Shown in pieces: positions 36,597-45,834 of a DNA stretch of 64,000 bases. The position numbers were made by a program, and so were the translations under genes. Within the stretch, counting starts at the first letter, position 1, and each line of letters starts with the position of its first letter. Source of the stretch: Marinobacterium sediminicola. Its GTDB lineage: Bacteria; Pseudomonadota; Gammaproteobacteria; Pseudomonadales; Balneatricaceae. The notes beneath the pieces were generated by a model that worked only from the letters and a program-made list of their open reading frames with translations, was not told the origin of the DNA and did not search any database. The stretch lies in contig NZ_CP092123.1 of NCBI RefSeq assembly GCF_022343685.1, positions 1,612,001 to 1,676,000 of the forward strand, written 5' to 3'.

Positions 36597-36624
36597 CGCT
36601 TATCAGGGTAAGGAGAATTTGTGC

Positions 36625-37260
36625 ATGGCAGATATCTACACTGGGCGCTCCAGCGAAATTACCAACTCCGGCCTGGTGCCGATGGTTGTCGAGCAGAGTT
36701 CACGCGGCGAACGTGCCTATGATATCTACTCACGCCTGCTCAAGGAGCGGGTAATTTTTATGGTGGGCCAGGTCGAAGACCACATGGCTAACCTGATCGT
36801 GGCTCAGCTTCTGTTCCTGGAGGCCGAGAACCCCGATAAGGACATTCACCTGTATATCAACTCCCCTGGTGGCTCCGTCACGGCGGGTATGGCGATCTAC
36901 GATACCATGCAGTTCATCAAGCCTGATGTGAGCACCATGTGTATCGGCCAGGCTTGCAGTATGGGGGCTTTCCTGCTGGCTGGCGGTGCCAAGGGCAAGC
37001 GTTTTGCGTTGCCTAATGCACGCATGATGATTCATCAACCACTGGGTGGGTATCAGGGGCAGGCGACGGATATCGAAATCCACACCCGCGAAATCCTGAC
37101 CATCCGTGAGAAGCTGAATCGCCTGCTGGCAGAGCATACTGGCCAGGAGCTCGAAACCATCGTGCGTGATACTGATCGCGACAACTTCATGGATTCGAAG
37201 ACCGCAGCCGAATACGGCCTGATTGACTCGGTTCTGGAACGCCGTCTGGGCACCGACTGA
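36625..37260 (+). CDS. clpP: ATP-dependent Clp protease proteolytic subunit
   Basis: ClpP is the serine protease barrel that degrades substrates fed by ClpX or ClpA. The 211-residue product has the catalytic serine in [14 protein letters not shown], the histidine in MMIHQPLGG and the aspartate in the [14 protein letters not shown] region. The short N-terminal propeptide precedes [10 protein letters not shown]. The ATG at 36625 follows AAGGAG; an in-frame start at 36577 lies inside the preceding terminator. clpX follows after 112 bases. Confidence 0.96.
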   Translation: MADIYTGRSSEITNSGLVPMVVEQSSRGERAYDIYSRLLKERVIFMVGQVEDHMANLIVAQLLFLEAENPDKDIHLYINSPGGSVTAGMAIYDTMQFIKPDVSTMCIGQACSMGAFLLAGGAKGKRFALPNARMMIHQPLGGYQGQATDIEIHTREILTIREKLNRLLAEHTGQELETIVRDTDRDNFMDSKTAAEYGLIDSVLERRLGTD

Positions 37261-37372
37261 TGTCATCACCGGTACCGGGAGAGTCAGGCCGAAACAACGA
37301 TTAGGGTTTCGGGGTTGAAATTTCCCGGTATCGGGCGCATACAAAGAGTAAACGGTTTTTTGAGGTAATAAG

Positions 37373-38647
37373 ATGGCAGACGAGACGACCGGCAAGGGAG
37401 GCGAGGGCAGCAAGCTGTTCTGTTCCTTCTGTGGCAAAAGCCAGGACGAAGTGCGTAAATTGATCGCAGGTCCCTCTGTCTTTATCTGTGATGAGTGTGT
37501 CGATCTCTGTAACGATATTATCCGTGAGGAGATTCAGGAGAGCGACGAGCAAGAGCCGCGCGAAACCCTGCCGACACCGGCAGAGATCAAGGCAACCCTG
37601 GATGACTATGTAATTGGTCAGGAGCGCGCCAAGAAAGTATTGGCAGTTGCTGTATACAACCATTACAAGCGTCTGCGTTTCCAGCAGAAGGGCGATGTAG
37701 AACTTGGCAAGAGCAACATACTGCTGATCGGTCCTACCGGCAGTGGTAAAACCTTGCTGGCTGAAACCATGGCACGACTGCTGAACGTGCCATTCACGAT
37801 TGCAGATGCAACCACGCTGACCGAAGCCGGTTATGTGGGTGAGGATGTGGAAAACATCATCCAGAAGCTGCTGCAGAAGTGCGATTACGATGTTGAGAAA
37901 GCCCAGCTGGGCATTGTCTACATTGACGAGATCGACAAGATTTCCCGCAAGTCGGACAATCCTTCAATCACGCGTGATGTGTCCGGTGAAGGCGTACAGC
38001 AGGCACTGCTGAAGCTGATCGAGGGCACTGTTGCCTCGGTTCCGCCGCAGGGTGGGCGTAAGCATCCGCAGCAGGAGTTCCTGCAGGTGGATACATCCAA
38101 TATCCTGTTTATTTGCGGCGGTGCCTTCGCAGGACTGGAAAAGATCATCCGTGATCGCAGCGAACGCAGTTCCATCGGTTTCAGTGCTGTGGTGAAGAGC
38201 AAGGACGAGAGCCGTCTGAGTGAAGTACTGCACGACGTTGAAGCGGAAGATCTGGTCAAGTTCGGGCTCATCCCCGAATTTGTCGGTCGTCTGCCGATGG
38301 TGGCTACGTTGTCCGAGCTGGATGAATCAGCCCTGATCCAGATACTGACCGAACCGAAGAACAGTCTGGTCAAGCAGTACCAGGCTCTGTTTGAAATGGA
38401 AGGCGTTGAGGTCGACTTCCGAGAGGAAGCGCTCAAGGCTGTTGCATCCAAGGCGCTTGAGCGTCGTACGGGTGCTCGTGGTCTGCGTTCAATCCTTGAG
38501 GCGACCTTGCTCGAAATCATGTATCAACTGCCGTCACTTGAGAATGTGGCCAAGGTTGTGATTGATGAAGGCGTGATCAATGGTACATCCGAACCGATCC
38601 TCATTTATGAGAATCAGGATGCGCCCAAGGTTGCTCCTGATCATTAA
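37373..38647 (+). CDS. clpX: ATP-dependent Clp protease ATP-binding subunit ClpX
   Basis: ClpX unfolds tagged proteins and passes them to ClpP. The 424-residue AAA+ protein has the N-terminal C4 zinc-binding domain ([23 protein letters not shown]). Walker A is GPTGSGKT, Walker B is [10 protein letters not shown], the pore loop is GYVGEDV, and the IGF loop that docks on ClpP is RSSIGFS. Sensor 2 lies in [10 protein letters not shown]. Length matches the E. coli protein. Confidence 0.97.
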   Translation: MADETTGKGGEGSKLFCSFCGKSQDEVRKLIAGPSVFICDECVDLCNDIIREEIQESDEQEPRETLPTPAEIKATLDDYVIGQERAKKVLAVAVYNHYKRLRFQQKGDVELGKSNILLIGPTGSGKTLLAETMARLLNVPFTIADATTLTEAGYVGEDVENIIQKLLQKCDYDVEKAQLGIVYIDEIDKISRKSDNPSITRDVSGEGVQQALLKLIEGTVASVPPQGGRKHPQQEFLQVDTSNILFICGGAFAGLEKIIRDRSERSSIGFSAVVKSKDESRLSEVLHDVEAEDLVKFGLIPEFVGRLPMVATLSELDESALIQILTEPKNSLVKQYQALFEMEGVEVDFREEALKAVASKALERRTGARGLRSILEATLLEIMYQLPSLENVAKVVIDEGVINGTSEPILIYENQDAPKVAPDH

Positions 38648-38671
38648 ACCTTGGTCTAACGCACCTTCTCA

Positions 38672-38697
38672 AATCCCCGCAACAGCGGGGATTTTTC
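38672..38697 (+). terminator. Terminator of clpX
   Basis: A stem AATCCCCGC/GCGGGGATT with the loop AACA is followed by TTTTCG, 24 bases after the clpX stop. Confidence 0.88.
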
Positions 38698-38702
38698 GTT
38701 TC

Positions 38703-38722
38703 TTGTTTCAAATTTGAAACAA
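38703..38722. promoter_or_regulatory. Perfect 20-bp palindrome, likely operator of dctPQM
   Basis: TTGTTTCAAATTTGAAACAA is self-complementary over all 20 bases. It sits directly after the clpX terminator and 6 bases before the predicted -35 of the TRAP transporter operon, a position that suits an activator or a repressor. No regulator gene is adjacent, and the binding protein is unknown. Confidence 0.65.
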
Positions 38723-38728
38723 TTCATT

Positions 38729-38758
38729 TTGCGCCAGCTTCAATCACGACCTTATAAT
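38729..38758 (+). promoter_or_regulatory. Predicted sigma-70 promoter of dctPQM
   Basis: A perfect -10 TATAAT (38753-38758) has a weak -35 TTGCGC (38729-38734) 18 bases upstream. The weak -35 next to the palindrome at 38703 suggests regulated initiation. Confidence 0.6.
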
Positions 38759-38841
38759 CCCTGAGAGGCTGTTTTGCTCCATGCGGTTTTGGAGCTGAAA
38801 TGAACCCTGCCTGCTGGATCATATTGATAAAGGACTGATAG

Positions 38842-39849
38842 ATGCTCAAACGTCGTACATTCATGGCTGCAGCAGCTGCCTGCATGCTGATGAGCCCCAT
38901 CGCCCATGCCGAATACAAGGCTGAATACACCGTATCCACTGTATTGCCGTCTGCCTTCCCCTGGGGACAGGCTGCGGACAAATGGGTCGAGCTGGTCAAG
39001 GAGCGCTCAGAAGGGCGTATCAACATGAAGATCTACAGCAGCGCACAGCTGGTGTCAGGTGACCAGACCAAGGAATTCTCGGCCATGCGTTCCGGCCTGA
39101 TCGACATGGCGGTGGGCTCAACCATCAACTGGTCGCCGCAGGTGCCTGAACTGAATCTGTTCTCGCTGCCATTCTTGATGCCGGACCATGCTGCCATTGA
39201 TGCGATTACGCAAGGTGAGGCAGGTAAAGCCGTTTTTGCCGCAATTGAGAAACGTGGAGTGACCCCGCTGGCCTGGGGTGAAAACGGTTTCCGTCAGCTG
39301 TCGAACTCTAAACTGACCGTTGACGAGCCAGCCGATCTGCAAGGGCTGAAAATTCGCGTAGTCGGTTCGCCGCTGTTCCAGGATACCTTCTCTGCGCTGG
39401 GTGCCAACCCGACCCAGATGAGCTGGGCTGATGCGAAGCCGGCACTGACAACCGGTGCGGTTGATGGTCAGGAAAACCCGCTTTCCGTTTTTGACGTTGC
39501 GCGTATCGATCAGGTTGGTCAGAAGTACCTGACTCGTTGGGGCTATATGGCCGATCCTCTGGTATTCGCTGTCAGTACACGTGTTTGGCAACAGTTCTCA
39601 CCGGAAGATCAGCAGTTGCTCCAGCAGGCTGCGATTGATGCCGGCAAGTGGGAAATCGAAAAGTCCCGTGCCGAACTGGATGAAACGCTGGCCAAAATCA
39701 AAGAGCGTGGTGTAGAAGTAACGGATCTGACGCCGGAGCAGCATGCTGCTTTTGTTGAAGCGACCCAATCCGTCTATGAGAAATGGGTACCGCGTATTGG
39801 TGAAGACCTGGTGAAACAGGCTCAGGAAGCGGTTGCCAATCGCAATTAA
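38842..39849 (+). CDS. dctP: TRAP transporter substrate-binding protein (DctP family)
   Basis: A 335-residue periplasmic solute receptor of a tripartite ATP-independent transporter. The signal sequence MLKRRTFMAAAAACMLMS ends near AHA (residue 23) and carries a twin-arginine-like KRRTFM motif. The mature protein has the DctP core, with GLKIRVVGSPLFQDTFSALGANP containing the carboxylate-binding arginine and WADAKPALTTGAVDGQENPL. The ligand is probably an organic acid, but the exact substrate cannot be read from sequence. A hairpin separates it from the membrane subunits. Confidence 0.92.
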   Translation: MLKRRTFMAAAAACMLMSPIAHAEYKAEYTVSTVLPSAFPWGQAADKWVELVKERSEGRINMKIYSSAQLVSGDQTKEFSAMRSGLIDMAVGSTINWSPQVPELNLFSLPFLMPDHAAIDAITQGEAGKAVFAAIEKRGVTPLAWGENGFRQLSNSKLTVDEPADLQGLKIRVVGSPLFQDTFSALGANPTQMSWADAKPALTTGAVDGQENPLSVFDVARIDQVGQKYLTRWGYMADPLVFAVSTRVWQQFSPEDQQLLQQAAIDAGKWEIEKSRAELDETLAKIKERGVEVTDLTPEQHAAFVEATQSVYEKWVPRIGEDLVKQAQEAVANRN

Positions 39850-39866
39850 CCTCCCTGAACCGCCTG

Positions 39867-39891
39867 AACGCCCGCCTATTGTGCGGGCGTT
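39867..39891 (+). terminator. Hairpin between dctP and dctQ
   Basis: A perfect 9-bp stem AACGCCCGC/GCGGGCGTT with the loop CTATTGT is followed by GTTGTCTTG. With an imperfect U-tract it could reduce transcription into dctQM or stabilise the dctP message, giving more receptor than membrane subunit. Confidence 0.6.
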
Positions 39892-39912
39892 GTTGTCTTG
39901 AACGGAGCTGAA

Positions 39913-40407
39913 ATGTCTACTCGACGCCCCAAGTTCAGGCCGGAGGCCTGGCTAGCCAGTCTGGCGCTGATCGCGATCTGTTTGATCAGTCTTGGCAATG
40001 TCATCGTGCGCTATGCGACCGATGCATCTTTTGCCTTCACCGAAGAGTTTTCGGTTTTCTTCCTGGTTCTGCTGACATTTGCCGGGGCTGCAGTGGCAGC
40101 ACGGCATAACCAGCATATCCGCATAGAGCTTATTGAACACCACTTGCCGAAGGGGATGCTTAAGCTGGTCTATGTGTTGCAGTGGCTGGCCGGAGTGGTG
40201 GTGCTGGGCATTACTACCTGGTACGGATCATTGTTTGCCCTTGAAGAGTATCAATGGGAGTCCTTATCGCCGGGGCTGGGTCTTCCCAACTGGATTTACG
40301 TAATCTGGCTGCCATTGATGGCGGCGGCGATCATCATTCGCATGACGCAGAACCTCCTGGATCGCTTGCGTGGTCAACAGGACGAGGAGGTGATACATGA
40401 GTCCTGA
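39913..40407 (+). CDS. dctQ: TRAP transporter small permease subunit (DctQ family)
   Basis: A 164-residue membrane protein with four hydrophobic segments (about 14-36, 44-66, 84-108 and 126-148). It has the DctQ pattern of a conserved NVIVRY block after the first helix and an EEFSVFFLVLLTF block in the second. The ATG at 39913 has CGGAGC upstream. Its 3' end overlaps dctM by 11 bases. Confidence 0.9.
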   Translation: MSTRRPKFRPEAWLASLALIAICLISLGNVIVRYATDASFAFTEEFSVFFLVLLTFAGAAVAARHNQHIRIELIEHHLPKGMLKLVYVLQWLAGVVVLGITTWYGSLFALEEYQWESLSPGLGLPNWIYVIWLPLMAAAIIIRMTQNLLDRLRGQQDEEVIHES

Positions 40408-41701
40408 TCTGTTGATGATTGGCAGTTTTCTGCTGGCTCTATTGTTGGGGGTGCCGGTTGCCATCGCGCTTGGGCTTGGCGGTGTCGTTGGCATTCTCAC
40501 AGGTCTGTCACCGGATATGCTGGCAACGCTCGGTACCAATACCTACAACAGTGTTGCCAAGTATCCGCTGATTGCGATTCCGCTGTTTATACTCACGGGT
40601 CTGATCTTCGAAAGAGCTGGGGTGGCTGCGAGTCTGGTACGTTTTGCTCAGGCTATCATCGGCCCGCGTCACGGAGGCCTGGCTGTCGTGGCTGTTCTGG
40701 TCTGTCTGATCATGGGCGGGATGAGTGGTTCAGGGCCGGCTGATGCGGCAGCTGTGGCGATGGTGATGCTGCCGAGCATGCGAAAGGCCGGTTATCCTCA
40801 GCCATTCTCAGCAACGCTCATTGCGGCCTCTTCATCTACAGCGATTCTGATTCCACCGTCGATTGCGCTGATTCTTTACTCCATCGTGGTGCCGGGCGTG
40901 GATTTGCGTGCGCTGTTTGCGGCCGGGTTGTTCCCCGGCATTCTGGCCGGTCTTTCGTTGTTGGTGCCTGCGCTGCTGCTGGCGCGAAAATATGGCTGGG
41001 AAGACCCGGAAGCATCTGAGCGCCCACCGCTATGGGCCAGTTTCAAGGCTGCAATTCCGGCGCTGCTTGCACCGGTGATCATTCTGGGTGGCTTACGCTC
41101 AGGGTTGTTCACTCCGACGGAAGCTGCGGTCGTAGCGGTAACCTATGGTGTTGTAGTCGGTAGCCTGATCTACCGTAATCTCGGCATTAAAGATTTGTTT
41201 AATCTGGTCACTGAGGCGGCGGTAACCTCCGGGGTCGTGATGTTGATTATCGCACTGGCAGGTATCTTCGCCTGGGCGGGGACAACATTGGGAACCTTCC
41301 AGCATCTGGCAGAAGGGTTGCTGTCACTGTCCGACAATGGCTGGGTGCTGTTGCTGCTGGTGATGTTGTTGGTGCTGTTGGCGGGGATGTTGCTCGACGC
41401 CGTGTCGATCTATCTGATCCTGATCCCGATTCTGTTGCCACTGATGAATCACTTTGGCTGGAATCCGGTCTGGTTTGGTATTTTGTTGGCGATGAACATT
41501 GCCATCGGTCAGTTTACCCCTCCGGTTGCTGTGAACCTGATGGTCACTACACGTATTGCACAGATTCGTCTGGAGCACACCATGGGGTGGGCATTGATAT
41601 TTATCGCCGCAATGGCCTGTAGCCTGTTGCTGGTGATGCTGGTGCCAGGCATTGCGCTCTGGTTACCGGAAAAACTCGGTTACGTTGTCGGCAGCTGGTG
41701 A
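40397..41701 (+). CDS. dctM: TRAP transporter large permease subunit (DctM family)
   Basis: A 434-residue protein with about 12 hydrophobic segments that carries out sodium-coupled uptake in the TRAP complex. Typical DctM blocks are GGMSGSGPADAAAVAMVMLPSM, TLIAASSSTAILIPPSIALIL and FTPTEAAVVAVTYG, with NIAIGQFTPPVAVNL near the C-terminus. It closes the dctPQM operon. A G/C-rich hairpin (41715-41736) follows without a U-tract. Confidence 0.95.
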   Translation: MSPDLLMIGSFLLALLLGVPVAIALGLGGVVGILTGLSPDMLATLGTNTYNSVAKYPLIAIPLFILTGLIFERAGVAASLVRFAQAIIGPRHGGLAVVAVLVCLIMGGMSGSGPADAAAVAMVMLPSMRKAGYPQPFSATLIAASSSTAILIPPSIALILYSIVVPGVDLRALFAAGLFPGILAGLSLLVPALLLARKYGWEDPEASERPPLWASFKAAIPALLAPVIILGGLRSGLFTPTEAAVVAVTYGVVVGSLIYRNLGIKDLFNLVTEAAVTSGVVMLIIALAGIFAWAGTTLGTFQHLAEGLLSLSDNGWVLLLLVMLLVLLAGMLLDAVSIYLILIPILLPLMNHFGWNPVWFGILLAMNIAIGQFTPPVAVNLMVTTRIAQIRLEHTMGWALIFIAAMACSLLLVMLVPGIALWLPEKLGYVVGSW

Positions 41702-41895
41702 CGTGACTTACACCGGGCAGGGGGCTACTCCTGCCCATTCTGCCCCTTCAGAAACTTCATCCTGTTTACTACTAAAGAGCCACATTCTCAGGCCCAAGGC
41801 ACTATACTCGGATATCGTTGGCGGTAGCTAAGATTGAATCGTCAATCGTTACTGCTCTTCGAGCGTGATGCGAATAACAACAAGAGGCCAAGAAT

Positions 41896-43416
41896 ATGAT
41901 CTACGCACAGCCAGGACAGGCAGATTCCATTGTCACTCTGAAGCCGCGTTACGGCAACTTTATCGGCGGCGAGTGGAAAGCTCCGGTCAAGGGTGAGTAC
42001 TTCCAGAACATCTCTCCGGTGACAGGCGAAGCCTTCTGTGAAATCCCGCGTTCCACTGCTGAAGATATCGAACTGGCTCTGGATGCGGCTCACGCTGCCA
42101 AGGATGCCTGGGCACGTACCTCTGTTACCGAACGCTCTAACCTGCTGTTGAAAATTGCTGACCGTCTGGAAGCCAACCTGGAGCAGATCGCTGTCGCAGA
42201 AACCTGGGATAACGGTAAAGCCGTTCGTGAAACGCTGGCTGCTGACGTGCCGCTGGCCGTTGACCACTTCCGTTACTTTGCCGGTTGTATCCGTGCTCAG
42301 GAAGGCTCTATCGGCGAAATCGACGAAAACACTGTAGCTTACCACTTCCACGAGCCGTTGGGCGTTGTTGGACAGATCATTCCGTGGAACTTCCCGCTGC
42401 TGATGGCCGCCTGGAAGATCGCTCCGGCCCTGGCGGCAGGTAACTGCATCGTGATGAAGCCGGCCGAGCAGACTCCCTGGTCAATCCTCAAGCTGATTGA
42501 AGCAATCGAAGACCTGCTGCCGGCAGGTGTGCTGAACGTGGTGAACGGTTTCGGTGCTGAAGCTGGCCAGGCTCTGGCAACCAGCACTCGTATCGCCAAG
42601 ATCGCATTCACCGGTTCTACCCCGGTCGGTTCTCACATCCTGAAATGCGCTGCTGAAAACATCATTCCGTCTACCGTCGAGCTGGGCGGCAAGTCTCCGA
42701 ACATCTACTTCGAAGACATCATGGATCATGAAGATGCTTTCATCGACAAGTGTGTCGAAGGTACCGTACTGGCGTTCTTCAACCAGGGTGAAGTCTGCAC
42801 CTGCCCGTCACGACTGCTGGTTCAGGAAACCATCTACGACCGCTTCATTGAGCGTGTTATTGACCGCATCAAGAAGATCAAGCGTGGTAACCCGCTGGAT
42901 ACCGAAACCATGGTCGGTGCTCAGGCTTCTCAGGAGCAGTTCGACAAGATTCTGGGCTACCTCGACATCGGTCGTAACGAAGGCGCTGAAGTGCTGATCG
43001 GTGGTGACAAGGAGCAACTGGACGGCAGCCTGGGCAACGGCTACTACATCCAGCCGACTCTGCTGAAGGGCACCAACGACATGCGTGTCTTCCAGGAAGA
43101 GATCTTTGGCCCGGTTGTGTCTGTAACCACGTTCAAAGATGAAGCTGAAGCACTGGCCATCGCCAACGATACCGAATTCGGTCTGGGTGCGGGCGTTTGG
43201 AGCCGTGACATGAACCGTTCTTACCGTATGGGTCGTGGTATCCAGGCTGGCCGTGTTTGGACCAACTGCTACCACCAGTACCCGGCTCATGCAGCCTTCG
43301 GTGGCTACAAGAAGTCCGGCGTAGGTCGCGAGACTCACAAAATGATGCTCGATCATTACCAGCAGACCAAGAACATGCTGGTGAGCTACGACATCAACCC
43401 GCTCGGCTTCTTCTAA
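41896..43416 (+). CDS. NAD-dependent aldehyde dehydrogenase (ExaC/AldB type)
   Basis: A 506-residue aldehyde dehydrogenase that oxidises aldehydes to acids in the cytoplasm. The general-base Glu262 lies in VELGGKSPN and the nucleophilic Cys301 in [12 protein letters not shown], the motif form of the AldB/ExaC/AcoD branch. [20 protein letters not shown] marks the cofactor fold. The position directly upstream of the PQQ genes suggests that it oxidises acetaldehyde or longer aldehydes made by a PQQ alcohol dehydrogenase, as ExaC does in Pseudomonas. No such dehydrogenase is in the window. Codon use is strongly biased to preferred codons, suggesting high expression. Confidence 0.92.
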   Translation: MIYAQPGQADSIVTLKPRYGNFIGGEWKAPVKGEYFQNISPVTGEAFCEIPRSTAEDIELALDAAHAAKDAWARTSVTERSNLLLKIADRLEANLEQIAVAETWDNGKAVRETLAADVPLAVDHFRYFAGCIRAQEGSIGEIDENTVAYHFHEPLGVVGQIIPWNFPLLMAAWKIAPALAAGNCIVMKPAEQTPWSILKLIEAIEDLLPAGVLNVVNGFGAEAGQALATSTRIAKIAFTGSTPVGSHILKCAAENIIPSTVELGGKSPNIYFEDIMDHEDAFIDKCVEGTVLAFFNQGEVCTCPSRLLVQETIYDRFIERVIDRIKKIKRGNPLDTETMVGAQASQEQFDKILGYLDIGRNEGAEVLIGGDKEQLDGSLGNGYYIQPTLLKGTNDMRVFQEEIFGPVVSVTTFKDEAEALAIANDTEFGLGAGVWSRDMNRSYRMGRGIQAGRVWTNCYHQYPAHAAFGGYKKSGVGRETHKMMLDHYQQTKNMLVSYDINPLGFF

Positions 43417-43504
43417 GTCGCGCGCTTTCTCTGAAGCTCAGCACAAGGATGTGCAATTCACGGCTGCTTTACCCTGGCAGCATTTGCTCTGCAGCAATAT
43501 TTTA

Positions 43505-43526
43505 ACGGCCTTCGGGCCGTTTTTTT
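43505..43526 (+). terminator. Terminator of the aldehyde dehydrogenase gene
   Basis: ACGGCC-TTCG-GGCCGT with a UUCG tetraloop is followed by seven T. The remaining 200 bases up to pqqA contain no gene I can support and no promoter with both elements clear. Confidence 0.93.
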
Positions 43527-43726
43527 ATGTGTGGATGGAGGAGCGTTTGCGCCTCTGTCTGTGGAGCGGCCCGGTACCAGAAGATTCGGTCATCAATGGT
43601 GCCGCCAGTCACTATACCAAATCAGCCCTGAATTCGTTCCAAAGTACCATGTTGGGGCAGGGGGGCTCTTGCCTACTATCAGGGTGTCTAAAGTGACAAA
43701 TCGATAACAAAAAAGAGGAAAGCATC

Positions 43727-43798
43727 ATGTGGACTAAACCTGCCTACACTGACCTGCGTATCGGCTTCGAAGTAACCATGTACTTCGCTAACCGCTAA
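43727..43798 (+). CDS. pqqA: PQQ precursor peptide PqqA
   Basis: A 23-residue ribosomally made peptide ([20 protein letters not shown] and three more residues) that is the backbone of pyrroloquinoline quinone. Glu15 and Tyr19 form the ExxxY motif that PqqE crosslinks, matching Glu16/Tyr20 of other PqqA peptides. AGAGGAA lies 8 bases before the ATG. It is the first gene of the pqq cluster and is separated from pqqB by an attenuator-like hairpin. Confidence 0.95.
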
Positions 43799-43806
43799 GC
43801 AAACCG

Positions 43807-43831
43807 GGCAGTCCCTTGGGCTGCCTTTTTT
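43807..43831 (+). terminator. Attenuator-like hairpin between pqqA and pqqB
   Basis: GGCAG(T)CCC-TT-GGGCTGCC forms a bulged 8-bp stem followed by six T. Partial termination here would keep the precursor message far above that of the processing enzymes, as known for pqqA in other bacteria. Confidence 0.75.
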
Positions 43832-43872
43832 CTGCCTACAGGCAATTCCTACCCCCAGCGGACATCAGAATA

Positions 43873-44793
43873 ATGAAAATACAGATTTTAGGCTCAGCGG
43901 CCGGGGGCGGCTTTCCGCAGTGGAACTGTAACTGCGATAACTGCAAAGGCTTGCGCAACGGCACCCTGAATGCCAAAGCACGTACCCAGTCTTCTATTGC
44001 GGTCAGCATGAACGGCCGTGACTGGATTCTCTTCAACGCCTCACCGGATATCCGTGCTCAGCTGGAAAGCTTTGAGCCTCTGCAGCCCAAGCAGGGCAAG
44101 CGTGATACCGGCATTGCTGCCGTCGTTCTGATGGACAGTCAGATCGATCATACCACCGGGTTGCTGATGCTTCGTGAAGGTTGCCCGCATCAAGTCTACT
44201 GCACCGATATGGTTAAACAGGACCTGAGTACCGGTTTTCCGGTCTTCAATATGCTCGAGCACTGGAATGGCGGCCTGGTCTGGAACCAGATTCCCAGCAG
44301 TGACACCTATAACGAATTCACCATCCCCGAGGTGCCCGGTATTACCCTGACGGCCGTGCCGCTGCGCTCCAGTGCGCCGCCTTACTCGCCGCACCGTAAT
44401 GATCCGCACCCGGGTGACAACATTGGCATCCTGCTGAAGGATGATGAAACCGGGCGTTCACTGTTTTACGCACCGGGGCTGGGGCAGATTGAGGATCACT
44501 TGCATCCGATAATGGAGCAGGCTGATTGTCTTTTGGTCGATGGAACGCTTTGGCGTGAGGATGAAATGATCCATGCTGGCGTAGGCGACAAGCTGGGTGT
44601 TCACATGGGACACCTGCCGCAGTCCGGTGAGGACGGCATGATCGCTTATCTGGATACCCTGAAGAAGCCACGCAAGATACTCATCCATATCAACAATACC
44701 AACCCGATCCTGATCGAAGATTCGCCCGAGCGGGGTGTACTGGCCGAGCATGGCATCGAGGTCGCTTTTGACGGCATGAGCATTGAACTCTGA
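43873..44793 (+). CDS. pqqB: PQQ biosynthesis protein PqqB
   Basis: A 306-residue protein of the metallo-beta-lactamase fold, thought to hydroxylate the excised Glu-Tyr intermediate. The N-terminal block [19 protein letters not shown] is a PqqB signature, followed by SSIAVS and [16 protein letters not shown]. The latter holds a family variant of the metal-site region. The histidine-rich C-terminal part ([23 protein letters not shown]) completes the fold. The ATG at 43873 begins the conserved sequence; the longer frame reads through the attenuator. Confidence 0.95.
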   Translation: MKIQILGSAAGGGFPQWNCNCDNCKGLRNGTLNAKARTQSSIAVSMNGRDWILFNASPDIRAQLESFEPLQPKQGKRDTGIAAVVLMDSQIDHTTGLLMLREGCPHQVYCTDMVKQDLSTGFPVFNMLEHWNGGLVWNQIPSSDTYNEFTIPEVPGITLTAVPLRSSAPPYSPHRNDPHPGDNIGILLKDDETGRSLFYAPGLGQIEDHLHPIMEQADCLLVDGTLWREDEMIHAGVGDKLGVHMGHLPQSGEDGMIAYLDTLKKPRKILIHINNTNPILIEDSPERGVLAEHGIEVAFDGMSIEL

Positions 44794-44804
44794 GGATACC
44801 TGAG

Positions 44805-45563
44805 ATGAGCAACAAAGAACCGATGAGTCGCAGTGAGTTTGAACAGGCGTTGCGCGCCAAAGGCGACCTTTATCACATCCACCACCCTTACCACATTGCC
44901 ATGTACGCAGGGGAGTCTACTCCCGAACAGATCCGCGGCTGGGTGGCCAACCGCTTCTACTATCAGGTCAACATTCCGCTCAAGGATGCCGCCATTCTGG
45001 CGAACTGCCCCCACCGTGACGTGCGTCGTCAGTGGATGCAGCGGATCATGGACCATGATGGTTATGACGGCGCCGTAGGGGGTATTGAAGCCTGGCTGCA
45101 GTTGGGTGAAGCCGTGGGACTGTCTCGAGAAGAAATCCTGTCTCAGGAACATGTGCTGCCGGGTGTGCGTTTCGCTGTTGATGCCTACGTCAACTTTGCT
45201 CGCCGTGCGACTTGGCAGGAAGCAGCCAGCTCTTCATTGACCGAACTGTTTGCGCCGCATATCCACCAGTCCCGTCTGGATACCTGGCCCACGCATTATC
45301 CGTGGATCAAGGCAGAGGGCTATCAGTACTTCCGCAACCGCCTGACCGAAGCACGGCGTGATGTTGAGCATGGGCTGCAGATCACGCTGGATCACTATAC
45401 GACCCGTGAGCAGCAGGATCGGATGTTGGAAATCCTGCAGTTCAAGCTGGATGTGCTCTGGAGCATGCTGGATGCCATGAGCATGGCGTATGAATTGGCG
45501 CGCCCGCCTTATCACACGGTTACCAGGGACAAGGTATATCACCGGGGGCTGTTCAATGAGTAA
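44805..45563 (+). CDS. pqqC: Pyrroloquinoline-quinone synthase PqqC
   Basis: PqqC is the cofactorless oxidase that carries out the final ring closure and eight-electron oxidation to PQQ. The 252-residue all-helical protein has the expected blocks [34 protein letters not shown], and [14 protein letters not shown]. It follows pqqB by 11 bases and overlaps pqqD by 8. Confidence 0.97.
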   Translation: MSNKEPMSRSEFEQALRAKGDLYHIHHPYHIAMYAGESTPEQIRGWVANRFYYQVNIPLKDAAILANCPHRDVRRQWMQRIMDHDGYDGAVGGIEAWLQLGEAVGLSREEILSQEHVLPGVRFAVDAYVNFARRATWQEAASSSLTELFAPHIHQSRLDTWPTHYPWIKAEGYQYFRNRLTEARRDVEHGLQITLDHYTTREQQDRMLEILQFKLDVLWSMLDAMSMAYELARPPYHTVTRDKVYHRGLFNE

Positions 45564-45834
45564 ACCTGAATTGGAGCAGACACCCAGTCTGAATGCCATG
45601 TTCCGGTTTCAGTGGGAAGAGGCGCAAAACTGCCACGTCTTGCTTTACCCTGAGGGGATGATCAAGCTTAATGACAGCGCCGGAGCCATTCTGGCAGAAG
45701 TAGACGGCGAGCAGGACTGCGCAGCCATTATCCGCTCTCTGGAGGCTCGTTTCCCTGAAGCAGGGGAGCTTGGGCCTGATGTACTGGAGTTCCTGGAGGT
45801 CGCTCGTGAACAAAACTGGATCCGCTTCAACTGA
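45556..45834 (+). CDS. pqqD: PQQ biosynthesis peptide chaperone PqqD
   Basis: A 92-residue member of the RiPP recognition element family that binds PqqA and presents it to PqqE. The fold is seen as [24 protein letters not shown] over strands, then [12 protein letters not shown] and a three-helix part. The ATG at 45556 overlaps the pqqC stop, so translation is coupled. Its 3' end overlaps the pqqE gene if pqqE uses its GTG start. Confidence 0.94.
   Translation: MSKPELEQTPSLNAMFRFQWEEAQNCHVLLYPEGMIKLNDSAGAILAEVDGEQDCAAIIRSLEARFPEAGELGPDVLEFLEVAREQNWIRFN

Noticed and set aside
43653-43680. Sigma-54-like GG...TTGC element upstream of pqqA
   Set aside because: The distance between GG and GC is wrong by one base and the flanking consensus is poor.
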